A stretch of 35,551 bases of DNA from Ruminococcus sp. (GTDB lineage: Bacteria; Bacillota; Clostridia; Oscillospirales; Acutalibacteraceae): NCBI GenBank assembly GCA_017384945.1, contig JAFNSO010000077.1, positions 1 through 35,551 on the forward strand, written 5' to 3'. Below are positions 7,571 to 14,402 of the stretch, piece after piece; positions within the stretch are counted from its first letter, which is position 1; each line of letters begins with the position of its first letter. The notes beneath the pieces were generated by a model. It was not told the origin of the DNA and did not search any database. It was given only the letters and a program-made list of their open reading frames with translations. A program made the position numbers and the translations under genes.

Positions 7571-8335
7571 TTATCGCTCCTTTCCGACGATTTCCGCGGC
7601 AAGCTCGGAGTAAGCCGCGGCTCCCTTGCAGGATTTGTCGTAGTAGATTACGGGCATTCCGAAGGACGGAGCCTCCGAAAGCCTTACGCCGCGCGGGATC
7701 ACCGTTGCGAAAACCTTGCGCGGGAAGAATTTTTTAACCTCCTCGACTACCTGCTGGGTGAGGTTGAGTCTGCCGTCGTACATTGTAAGCAGAACTCCCT
7801 CGAGCTCAAGAGCGTCGTTGTACTGGCGCTTTACCCTTCTTACGGTGCTCATAAGCTGAGAAAGACCCTCGAGCGCGTAGTACTCGCACTGGATAGGTAC
7901 GAGAATGCTGTCCGCCATTGTCAGGGCGTTAGCCGTAATGAGTCCGAGCGAGGGCGGGCAGTCGATTATTATGTAGTCGTAGTTGTACTTGATAGGAAGC
8001 ACCGCGTTTTTGAGCAGGGCTTCCCTGTGCTCGATGTCCGCGATTTCAAGCTCCGCGGCGGCGAGGTCGAGTGAGCTCGGGAGGATATGGAGGTTCTGAT
8101 ACTTGGTTGAAAAAAGGCACTCCTCAACCTTTATATCCTCAACGAGCAGGTTATAAGTAGATTTTGTGAGCTGTCGTTTGTCGACAGCCACTCCGCTTGT
8201 GGCGTTGCCCTGGGGGTCAACGTCGATCAGCAGCGTGCGCTTTCCCATAGCGCCCAGGCAAGCAGCAAGGTTCACGGCGGTGGTTGTTTTTCCGACGCCG
8301 CCCTTCTGGTTTGCTATTGCAATTACCTTAGCCAA
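7571..8335 (-). CDS. parA: Chromosome partitioning ATPase ParA (Soj)
   Basis: Deviant-Walker ATPase that binds DNA non-specifically as an ATP dimer and is regulated by ParB; in Bacillus, Soj also regulates DnaA. The 254 residues begin AKVIAIANQKGGVGKTTT (deviant P-loop, signature Lys11, Walker Lys16), with VDPQGNATSG at the switch and IIDCPPSLGLIT at Walker B. Length fits chromosomal Soj. The start codon is TTG (8333-8335), preceded by AAAGGTGA about five bases upstream; no in-frame ATG nearby gives this N-terminus. It heads an operon with parB, a membrane protein and serS, with a promoter at 8368-8396 and parS behind that. Confidence 0.97.
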   Translation of the reverse strand: MAKVIAIANQKGGVGKTTTAVNLAACLGAMGKRTLLIDVDPQGNATSGVAVDKRQLTKSTYNLLVEDIKVEECLFSTKYQNLHILPSSLDLAAAELEIADIEHREALLKNAVLPIKYNYDYIIIDCPPSLGLITANALTMADSILVPIQCEYYALEGLSQLMSTVRRVKRQYNDALELEGVLLTMYDGRLNLTQQVVEEVKKFFPRKVFATVIPRGVRLSEAPSFGMPVIYYDKSCKGAAAYSELAAEIVGKER

Positions 8336-8367
8336 AAAATCACCTTTTTTTCATAATTCTGTAGAAA

Positions 8368-8396
8368 ATTGTACCATATTTGGCTATGAAATAAAA
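8368..8396 (-). promoter_or_regulatory. Extended -10 promoter of parA
   Basis: On the minus strand TGG-TACAAT (8368-8376) is an extended -10 element; 17 bp upstream there is only TTTTAT as a -35. It lies about 32 bp before the TTG start, between parA and parS. Confidence 0.6.
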
Positions 8397-8442
8397 GAGT
8401 TTTTTAAAAATTTTTTGCTTTTTCCGTGATTACAAATGTGAA

Positions 8443-8460
8443 ATGTTTCACGTGAAACAT
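8443..8460. promoter_or_regulatory. parS site (ParB binding), between noc and parA
   Basis: TGTTTCACGTGAAACA at 8444-8459 is a perfect parS palindrome, extended to 18 bp by flanking A and T. Its position about 110 bp upstream of parA also makes local autoregulation possible. Confidence 0.97.
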
Positions 8461-8463
8461 AAC

Positions 8464-8497
8464 GCCAAAGGCCACGCTGCGAGAGCGTGGCCTTGGC
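8464..8497. repeat. Large GC-rich hairpin beside parS
   Basis: The arms GCCAAAGGCCACGCT and AGCGTGGCCTTGGC pair over about 14 bp with one bulge and a 5-base loop, only three bases from parS. No clear T run follows on either strand. It could end the noc transcript or be a DNA structure near the partition site. Confidence 0.65.
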
Positions 8498-8531
8498 AAG
8501 GGGTTTAGATAAGGAAATGGGTATGAGTGGC

Positions 8532-8547
8532 GGGCGCATAAGCGCCC
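8532..8547. repeat. Second hairpin between noc and parS
   Basis: GGGCGC, loop ATAA, GCGCCC: a perfect 6-bp GC stem 18 bp after the noc stop, without a following T run. Confidence 0.6.
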
Positions 8548-8565
8548 AACGTGGAAAGCTTTTTG

Positions 8566-9387
8566 CTACGCGGATTTTTCTCCCTTGTTTTTCGGGATTT
8601 TTACGGTGTACTCGATGTAATCTCCGCTGTCCTTGTGCTTGCATATCGCGTTAATGCCCGCAAGCTTCATTGTGTTGATTGCTTTGTTTATTGTATTTAT
8701 AAATATCCTGACGTCACGGATCAGTACCTTTTGGGTGCCTTTTCTTGATTTTTCGGCGGCTTGAGTGCTGAACAGCATTTCTTCAATCAGATTTTCGCTT
8801 TGGGTGACGTTCAGATTTTGGGCTATTATTTTTGAGAGCGCTTCCTTTCTCAGCTCCTGGTCGTAGATTCTGAGTAGCGCCCTCGCGTGACGTTCGCTCA
8901 GTCCAGCCTGAACGATCCAGTCCTGCTCGTCGTATGTAAGGTTCAAGAGTCTGAGCTTGTTCGCGATAGTGCTCTGGCTTTTGCCGAGCTTCTTCGCCGC
9001 CTGCTCCTGAGTTATTCCGTAGCGGCGAATGAGTCGGGAGATCCCGCGCGCCTCCTCGAATATCCCGAGGTCGCAGCGCTGGAGGTTTTCAAGCAATGCG
9101 AGCATAGCGGATTCGCGGTCGTTGCATTTGATTACAATACACGGCACCCGCGAACAGCCCGCCATAACGGACGCGCGAAGTCTCCTTTCCCCCGCAATCA
9201 TTTCATATTCATTCTGGCTTACCTTCCTGACCGTCAGCGGCTGGAGGACTCCGTTCTCCTCTATCGACTTTGAAAGCTCTCTGAGCTTGTCCTCGTCAAA
9301 GATTTTTCGCGGCTGGGTCTTATTGGGGCGGATTTTTACCGTCGGTATTTCGACTATTCTGCTGTCGCTTTTTAATAGGTAGTTCAA
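8566..9387 (-). CDS. noc: Nucleoid occlusion protein Noc (ParB paralogue)
   Basis: Noc binds NBS sites across the chromosome and blocks division over the nucleoid (family knowledge). The 273 residues have ParB-fold motifs NKTQPRKIF, AGERRLRA (65-72) and LLENLQRCDLGIFEEARG (98-115). The C-terminal region, with DVRIFINTINKAI and YIEYTVKIPK, is Noc-like rather than ParB-like. Specificity positions also look Noc-like: Gln138, Lys144 and Arg166 where ParB has Arg, Thr and Gly; position 149 is Asn rather than the Lys of Bacillus Noc. The N-terminus is short (MNYLLKSDSR) and lacks an obvious long amphipathic membrane helix. TTG start at 9385-9387 after GAGGTGA. Its place next to rsmG is the classic noc locus. 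Confidence 0.9.
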   Translation of the reverse strand: MNYLLKSDSRIVEIPTVKIRPNKTQPRKIFDEDKLRELSKSIEENGVLQPLTVRKVSQNEYEMIAGERRLRASVMAGCSRVPCIVIKCNDRESAMLALLENLQRCDLGIFEEARGISRLIRRYGITQEQAAKKLGKSQSTIANKLRLLNLTYDEQDWIVQAGLSERHARALLRIYDQELRKEALSKIIAQNLNVTQSENLIEEMLFSTQAAEKSRKGTQKVLIRDVRIFINTINKAINTMKLAGINAICKHKDSGDYIEYTVKIPKNKGEKSA

Positions 9388-9493
9388 ACTCTCACCTCGC
9401 TTGTGAGCTTGTCTTGACTGTGGTTATATGATATCACGCCCGGGCTGAATTATCTGTCGAAGTGTGAGCGATTATTTTAAAATGTTTTGGATA

Positions 9494-9530
9494 ATAAAAA
9501 AGAAACCGACAAATTAATGTCGGATTTCTT
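9494..9530 (-). terminator. Terminator of the mnmE-mnmG-rsmG operon
   Basis: Leftward, AAGAAATCCGACA pairs with TGTCGGTTTCTT (one bulge) and is followed by a run of T, starting at the rsmG stop codon itself. Confidence 0.92.
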
Positions 9531-10234
9531 TATAACGGCTTTGATTTTATTTTTGTTCCCTGTCTTGGGTAGGCTTTCGGGGTGGGCTTTTCTTTTTTGA
9601 TTATTACGATCGTTCTCCCGCCCGCGTTTTCGAGGTTGAAGCTCTCTGATTTTATAAGCCTTCCTCCAAGGGTTTTTACGGCTTTCTCAGCCTCGCTGAT
9701 TTCATCCTCCATATCGGGTCCCTTCATCGGGGTGAACAAGCCGCCGACCTTCACAAACGGCAGGCAGTATTCGCTGAGCACGTTCAATCTCGCGACAGCC
9801 CGGGAGACAGCGAGGTCAAAGCCTTCCCTGAGCTTTGGGTCTCTGCCTCCGTCCTCGGCCCGGCTGTGAATAAGCTGAGCTTCAATTCCGATTTCACGGC
9901 AGACCTCATTTAAAAAGGTGAGCCTTTTATTCAGACTGTCTAGCAGTGTAAGCTTTATGTCGGGTCTCACGATTTTTAGAGGGATACCCGGAAAGCCCGC
10001 GCCTGTTCCGACGTCGATCACACTCGCATTCTTTGGAATGTCACAGTATTTGAGAAGGGTCAGACTGTCGGCGAAATGCTTCAGCGCAATCTCTTCCTTT
10101 TCGGTTATTCGGGTGAGATTTATTTTTTGGTTCCACTCAATCAGGAGCTCATAATATTTTTCAAACTGACTCGCTTGCAGGTCGGTGAGCTCTGTTCCGA
10201 TTTTCTGAGCCTGAATTCTTACCGAGTCCTTCAT
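9530..10234 (-). CDS. rsmG: 16S rRNA (guanine-N7) methyltransferase RsmG (GidB)
   Basis: Methylates N7 of G527 (E. coli numbering) in 16S rRNA using S-adenosylmethionine. The 234-residue protein has WNQKINLTRI (34-43), the SAM-binding VIDVGTGAGFPGIPLKI (72-88) and AVSRAVARL in the core, followed by GLFTPMKGPDMEDEI. I chose the ATG at 10232-10234 because it overlaps the mnmG stop as ATGA and has GGGGAG about eight bases upstream; an upstream start nine codons earlier (10261) would overlap mnmG by 31 bp and adds a non-conserved MAVRKGSER. It is the last gene of mnmE-mnmG-rsmG. Confidence 0.95.
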   Translation of the reverse strand: MKDSVRIQAQKIGTELTDLQASQFEKYYELLIEWNQKINLTRITEKEEIALKHFADSLTLLKYCDIPKNASVIDVGTGAGFPGIPLKIVRPDIKLTLLDSLNKRLTFLNEVCREIGIEAQLIHSRAEDGGRDPKLREGFDLAVSRAVARLNVLSEYCLPFVKVGGLFTPMKGPDMEDEISEAEKAVKTLGGRLIKSESFNLENAGGRTIVIIKKEKPTPKAYPRQGTKIKSKPL

Positions 10235-12105
10235 TCTCTCGCTCCCCTTCCGGACAGCCAAATCAACAGAACGTTTATATCCGCGGGAGATACGCCCGAA
10301 ATTCTCGAGGCTTGTCCAATGCTTTTCGGCTTTATTTTATTGAGCTTTTCCTGCGCTTCGAGTCGGAGTCCTTTTATCTCTGTATAATCAAATTCAGAGG
10401 GAAGCTTTTTGTTCTCGAGCTTTTGAAGCTGGGCGACCTGTCGGAGCTGTTTTTCAATATAACCCTCATACTTGACTTCGATTTCGACCTGCTCGAATAT
10501 ATTTTGGTCGAGGGACGGTCTTGTTTTATCAATCGAAGTCAGGTCGGCATATGAAATCTGAGGTCTGCGAAGAAGCTCAATGAGCTTTGCTCCCGTGGAG
10601 AGCGGAGATGTTTCACGTGAAACAAGTATCTTGTTTATCTCCTCACTCGGGGGGATAACTGTTTTTGAGATTCGCTTGATTTCCTCCGCCTTTAGCTTTT
10701 GCTTGGCTTGGAATTTTTCCCAGCGCGCGTCGGAGATTAATCCAATCTCCCTGCCGAGCGGAGTCAGTCTTACGTCGGCGTTGTCCTGTCTGAGAATCAG
10801 TCTGTACTCGCTTCTTGATGTCATCATCCTGTAGGGCTCGTTTGCTCCCTTTGTTACGAGGTCGTCAATGAGCGTTCCTATATATGAGTTTGAGCGCGAC
10901 AAAATGAGCGGTTCCCTGCCCTTGATTTTGAGGGCGGCGTTTATTCCCGCGACTAGACCCTGCGCCGCGGCTTCCTCATAACCTGAGCTTCCGTTGAACT
11001 GACCCGCGCCGTACAGACCCTTCAAGCTTTTAAATTCAAGAGTCGCGTCCATTTCGGTCGGGTCAACGCAGTCGTACTCAATCGCATAAGCCGGGCGCAT
11101 TATTACAGCATGCTCCAAGCCCTTGATCGTATGGTAGAATTTGAGCTGTACTTCCTCGGGCAAGGATGAACTCATTCCCTGCAAATACATTTCCTCTGTG
11201 TCTAGTCCACAGGGCTCAATAAAGAGCTGATGTCTTTTCTTCTCGCTGAAACGGACTATCTTATCCTCGAGACTCGGACAGTAGCGGGGACCTACTCCCT
11301 CGATTTTACCGCCGTACAGGGGCGAGCGGTGAATGTTTTCGAGAATGATTTCCTTTGTTTTTTCGTTTGTCCAGCTTATATGGCAGATTACCTTATTGTC
11401 CCCCATATCCTCGGTGTCGTATGAGAAGGGTATCGGCGGCTCGTCGCCGTGTTGTTCCTCGAGCTCGGAAAAATCAATCGAGCTTCTGAGAACCCTCGCG
11501 GGGGTTCCCGTTTTGAAGCGTCGAAGCGGAAGTCCGAGCTCCTTAAGGCTCTGACCTAGAAACGCCGCGGGAAAGGTTCCGTCGGGACCGCTCTCGTAGC
11601 TTACCTCTCCGACAAAGATTTTGCCGCCGAGATATGTACCTGTGGCAATAATCACCGCCTTGACGTTGTACTCGCCGAGCATTCTTGAGGTCAGGGTATA
11701 GCCTGAATCAGTCTTTTTTATGTCGGTGATTTCCGCCTGCTTTAGCTCGAGATTTTCCTGCAGCTCGAGCTTGTGCTTCATCAGATCGGAGTATTTACTT
11801 CGGTCAATCTGAGCTCGGAGCGAATGAACGGCGGGACCCTTTCCCCTGTTCAACATTCTGCTCTGCAAAAAGCACGCGTCGGCGGTCTTTCCCATTTCGC
11901 CGCCGAGGGCGTCAATCTCACGGACGAGATGACCCTTCGCGGTTCCTCCGATTGAGGGATTGCAGGGGCAATTACCTACAGCGTCCATATTTATTGTAAA
12001 GATTACCGTTTTGCAGCCGAGTCTCGCGCTCGCGAGGGCGGCTTCGATTCCCGCGTGCCCCGCGCCGATTACGGCTACCTCATATTCTCCCGCATTGTAA
12101 TTCAT
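10231..12105 (-). CDS. mnmG: tRNA uridine-5-carboxymethylaminomethyl modification enzyme MnmG (GidA)
   Basis: FAD-dependent partner of MnmE that installs the (carboxymethyl)aminomethyl group on wobble U34. The 624-residue protein starts with AVIGAGHAGIEAALASARLG (FAD-binding fold), the GidA signature CPCNPSIGGTAKGHLVREIDALGG, the second signature GPRYCPSLEDKIVRF, GQFNGSSGYEEAAAQGLVAG, and a C-terminal helical domain ending in ISGVSPADINVLLIWL. Length is normal. It follows mnmE by 8 bp and overlaps rsmG by 4 bp. A perfect parS is embedded in the coding sequence at 10609-10624. Confidence 0.97.
   Translation of the reverse strand: MNYNAGEYEVAVIGAGHAGIEAALASARLGCKTVIFTINMDAVGNCPCNPSIGGTAKGHLVREIDALGGEMGKTADACFLQSRMLNRGKGPAVHSLRAQIDRSKYSDLMKHKLELQENLELKQAEITDIKKTDSGYTLTSRMLGEYNVKAVIIATGTYLGGKIFVGEVSYESGPDGTFPAAFLGQSLKELGLPLRRFKTGTPARVLRSSIDFSELEEQHGDEPPIPFSYDTEDMGDNKVICHISWTNEKTKEIILENIHRSPLYGGKIEGVGPRYCPSLEDKIVRFSEKKRHQLFIEPCGLDTEEMYLQGMSSSLPEEVQLKFYHTIKGLEHAVIMRPAYAIEYDCVDPTEMDATLEFKSLKGLYGAGQFNGSSGYEEAAAQGLVAGINAALKIKGREPLILSRSNSYIGTLIDDLVTKGANEPYRMMTSRSEYRLILRQDNADVRLTPLGREIGLISDARWEKFQAKQKLKAEEIKRISKTVIPPSEEINKILVSRETSPLSTGAKLIELLRRPQISYADLTSIDKTRPSLDQNIFEQVEIEVKYEGYIEKQLRQVAQLQKLENKKLPSEFDYTEIKGLRLEAQEKLNKIKPKSIGQASRISGVSPADINVLLIWLSGRGARE
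10609..10624. promoter_or_regulatory. parS site inside mnmG
   Basis: A second perfect TGTTTCACGTGAAACA, about 2.2 kb from the first. It encodes part of the MnmG C-terminal region (leftward VSRETS), a stretch that looks poorly constrained, so the DNA site can be kept without cost to the protein. Confidence 0.97.
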
Positions 12106-12113
12106 ATATCATC

Positions 12114-13481
12114 CTACTTTCCGACGCAGAAATTATGGAACACGCTATCCACAACAACGTCGCTAACTCTCTCGCCTGTCAGCTCGAGTATATTTTCTAT
12201 CGCTTCTTCTATTTCGACATTTACGGCGTCAAAGGTCATTCCGATTGCCAAAGCATTGAGCGCTTCCTTTAAGGCTTTTTTTGAGTTCAGAACCGCAAGT
12301 CTTTGGCGCTCGTTTGAAAGTATTCCCTCGCTCGGATTCAGGTCGTCGGTGCCCGCTAAGATTGTTAATTTTTTAACAAGTTCATCATAGCCCTCTCCGT
12401 TCTTCGCGGAGATTTTTACTGTCTCTTTTACCTTTGATTTTATATAATCCTCGTCTATTACGCTTTCAAGATCCGTTTTATTTATTATCGCGATCGACGG
12501 AGTGTCTCCTATACTGTCAAGAAGGTCGAGGTCGTCGCGGTCGAGCTCTCTGCTACTGTCAAAAACAGCCAGCACAAGTCCGCAGGTGCTTATCCTGTCC
12601 TTGGCGATATCGACTCCGATTTTTTCTACGGCGTCGCCTGTCTGTCTGAGTCCCGCGGTGTCGCTGAGTCTTAAAATAACGTCGCCGACGAGGACTGTTT
12701 CTTCAATTATATCTCTCGTCGTTCCCGGGATATCGGTTACTATGCTTCGGGCTTTTCCCGACAAAAGATTCATCAGCGTGCTTTTTCCCGTATTGGGCTT
12801 TCCCGCTATTACGGTGTCTATCCCCTCTTTGATCGTCTGTCCCTTGTCGTAGGTCATAAGAAGTCTGTTAAGGTCAAAGAGACATTCGTTGATCACGGAA
12901 CAAAGACTGTCCTCTGTCACCTCTTCTATGTCCTCCTCGGGATAGTCAGCCCAAGCGCTCAGGTGAGCCGAGCAGGTGACGAGCTTTGTTTTTACGTCGG
13001 TGATCTTTTTCCATAAAGCTCCGTCCTTCGCGAGAAGAGCCGCTTTTGCCGCCGCCTTGCTCTTCGCGGAAATAATATCAATTACAGCCTCAGCCTCGGT
13101 CAAATCGAGCTTGCCGTTAAGAAAAGCGCGCTTTGTAAACTCTCCCGCCTGCGCGGGAACGGCTCCGTTTTCGAGGACGACTCTGAGAACCTCTCTCGTT
13201 ATAAACAGACCTCCGTGACAGGAGATTTCAACGACGTTTTCTCCCGTATAGCTGTTGGGCTCTCTGAAAACGGTGGCGATTGCCTCATCCACTGTTTCGT
13301 TTTTATTTTTTACATGGCCGAAGGCGGCTGTGTAACCCTTTTTGTCACACAGTCTTTTTCCCGAAATCGGCTCGAATATTTTGTCGGCTATTGTGATAGC
13401 GTCGTCGCCGCTTATACGGATAACTCCTATTCCGCCCTCGCCCTGCGCGGTGGAAATCGCGGCTATTGTTGTATTGTTCAT
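12114..13481 (-). CDS. mnmE: tRNA uridine modification GTPase MnmE (TrmE/ThdF)
   Basis: Folate-binding, potassium-activated GTPase acting with MnmG at tRNA U34. The 455-residue protein has the N-terminal formyl-THF domain (TIAAISTAQGEGGIGVIRISG), the helical domain, and an inserted G domain with P-loop GKPNTGKS (227-234), DIPGTTRD (250-257), DTAG (274-277) and NKTD (334-337). It ends FCVGK, the conserved catalytic C-terminal Cys motif. AAGGAAAATTCTTT precedes ATG. Its own promoter lies at 13532-13560, overlapping the terminator behind jag. Confidence 0.97.
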   Translation of the reverse strand: MNNTTIAAISTAQGEGGIGVIRISGDDAITIADKIFEPISGKRLCDKKGYTAAFGHVKNKNETVDEAIATVFREPNSYTGENVVEISCHGGLFITREVLRVVLENGAVPAQAGEFTKRAFLNGKLDLTEAEAVIDIISAKSKAAAKAALLAKDGALWKKITDVKTKLVTCSAHLSAWADYPEEDIEEVTEDSLCSVINECLFDLNRLLMTYDKGQTIKEGIDTVIAGKPNTGKSTLMNLLSGKARSIVTDIPGTTRDIIEETVLVGDVILRLSDTAGLRQTGDAVEKIGVDIAKDRISTCGLVLAVFDSSRELDRDDLDLLDSIGDTPSIAIINKTDLESVIDEDYIKSKVKETVKISAKNGEGYDELVKKLTILAGTDDLNPSEGILSNERQRLAVLNSKKALKEALNALAIGMTFDAVNVEIEEAIENILELTGERVSDVVVDSVFHNFCVGK

Positions 13482-13500
13482 AAAGAATTTTCCTTACGCA

Positions 13501-13536
13501 AAAATAATGACAGGGACAAACCCTGCCATTATTTTA
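13501..13536 (-). terminator. Terminator after jag, overlapping the mnmE promoter
   Basis: Leftward transcript: AAAATAATGGCAGGG pairs with CCCTGTCATTATTTT over 15 bp (one G-U), 5-base loop, then T residues. It ends the rpmH-rnpA-yidD-yidC-jag transcript. Confidence 0.9.
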
Positions 13537-13560
13537 TATTTTTATTATTAATATGTCAAT
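13532..13560 (-). promoter_or_regulatory. Sigma-A promoter of mnmE-mnmG-rsmG
   Basis: On the minus strand a perfect TTGACA (13555-13560), 17-bp spacer and TAAAAT (13532-13537) begin two bases after the jag stop. Predicted transcription start near 13525 falls in the loop of the jag terminator, so only readthrough transcripts from jag can form the full hairpin. Confidence 0.8.
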
Positions 13561-13561
13561 A

Positions 13562-14386
13562 TTAATCTATTCTGCCGTAAAGTCCGGCGCCGTTGCTCTC
13601 GTCGAGAGGCTTTCTGTCGGGATTGACATCCTGCTTCTTCGGAGCAGGTCTGCGTCCTCCTCTGCCGCGGTTGTAGCCGCCTCTGTTTCTCGACTTCGGG
13701 TCGGGGCCTACTACTACGTGACGGTTGGCTCCCTCGCCCTCGCTCCATGAGATTGCTCCTCTTACCTTCTGTACGGAGGTGTGGATGATTCTTCTCTCAT
13801 AGGGATTCATCGGCTCAAGAGAGGTTTTTCTGCCTGTCTTTACAGCCTTGAAGGCGAGCTTTCTGCCTAAGATTTCGAGAGTCTTTTCTCTCTTTTCACG
13901 GTAATTTCCTGTGTTTACGGTAATCTTGAAGTAGCTGTTGTCAACGTGATTCGCGACAAGGCTTGTGAGATACTGGAGCGCGTCGAGTGTGTCGCCGCGG
14001 CGTCCGATGATATAACCAACGTCCTCGCCTTCAATATTGAATACGGCGTTGTCCTCGTTCTTCTCGGAGGTGATTGTCAGACCCTCGAGCTTCATCGCGC
14101 CGATTACGTCCTTTAAGAACTTTTCGGCAGCGTCGGCGGGGCTTTGCTTTTCGGTTTCAGCCTCAACCTTTGTCTCGGTCTCGGGCTCACAGACAACCTC
14201 GTCCTCAACCTCTATCGTTACCTTTACCTTAGCCTGCTTGCCTCCGAAGAGTCCGAGCATTTTCTTCTCGGCTCTCTGGATAACTTCAAAATCATAATCC
14301 GAATCATCGGTGAGTCCGAGCTGCGCCTTCGCGTTTTCAAGCGCTTGCTGCTCGTTGTCGCCTGTTCCGATAACTTCTTTAATCAT
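13562..14386 (-). CDS. jag: RNA-binding protein Jag (KhpB / SpoIIIJ-associated)
   Basis: RNA-binding cytoplasmic protein linked to cell elongation and, in Bacillus, encoded next to the SpoIIIJ insertase. The 274 residues show the Jag_N domain (MIKEVIGTGDNEQQALENA to about residue 50), an acidic linker (60-88), a KH domain with IIGRRGDTLDALQYL (126-140) and an R3H domain with YERRIIH (196-202). The last 45 residues form an Arg/Gly-rich tail (RNRGGYNRGRGGRR). I chose the ATG at 14384-14386, preceded by GAGGTTAACT, because it gives the conserved N-terminus; a start at 14431 would overlap yidC. Confidence 0.95.
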   Translation of the reverse strand: MIKEVIGTGDNEQQALENAKAQLGLTDDSDYDFEVIQRAEKKMLGLFGGKQAKVKVTIEVEDEVVCEPETETKVEAETEKQSPADAAEKFLKDVIGAMKLEGLTITSEKNEDNAVFNIEGEDVGYIIGRRGDTLDALQYLTSLVANHVDNSYFKITVNTGNYREKREKTLEILGRKLAFKAVKTGRKTSLEPMNPYERRIIHTSVQKVRGAISWSEGEGANRHVVVGPDPKSRNRGGYNRGRGGRRPAPKKQDVNPDRKPLDESNGAGLYGRID

Positions 14387-14402
14387 AGTTAACCTCGATT
14401 TA

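Noticed and set aside
7370-8074. A 234-codon plus-strand frame across parB and parA
   Set aside because: Both strands here are covered by well-supported parA/parB; the frame has no recognisable motif or start context.
9438-9445. GCCCGGGC palindrome upstream of noc as a Noc binding site
   Set aside because: Only the CCCGGG core of ATTTCCCGGGAAAT is matched; flanks do not fit, so chance is as likely.
10235-10261. Longer RsmG starting at 10261
   Set aside because: The ATGA overlap with mnmG and the GGGGAG spacing favour 10234; the extra residues are not family-like.
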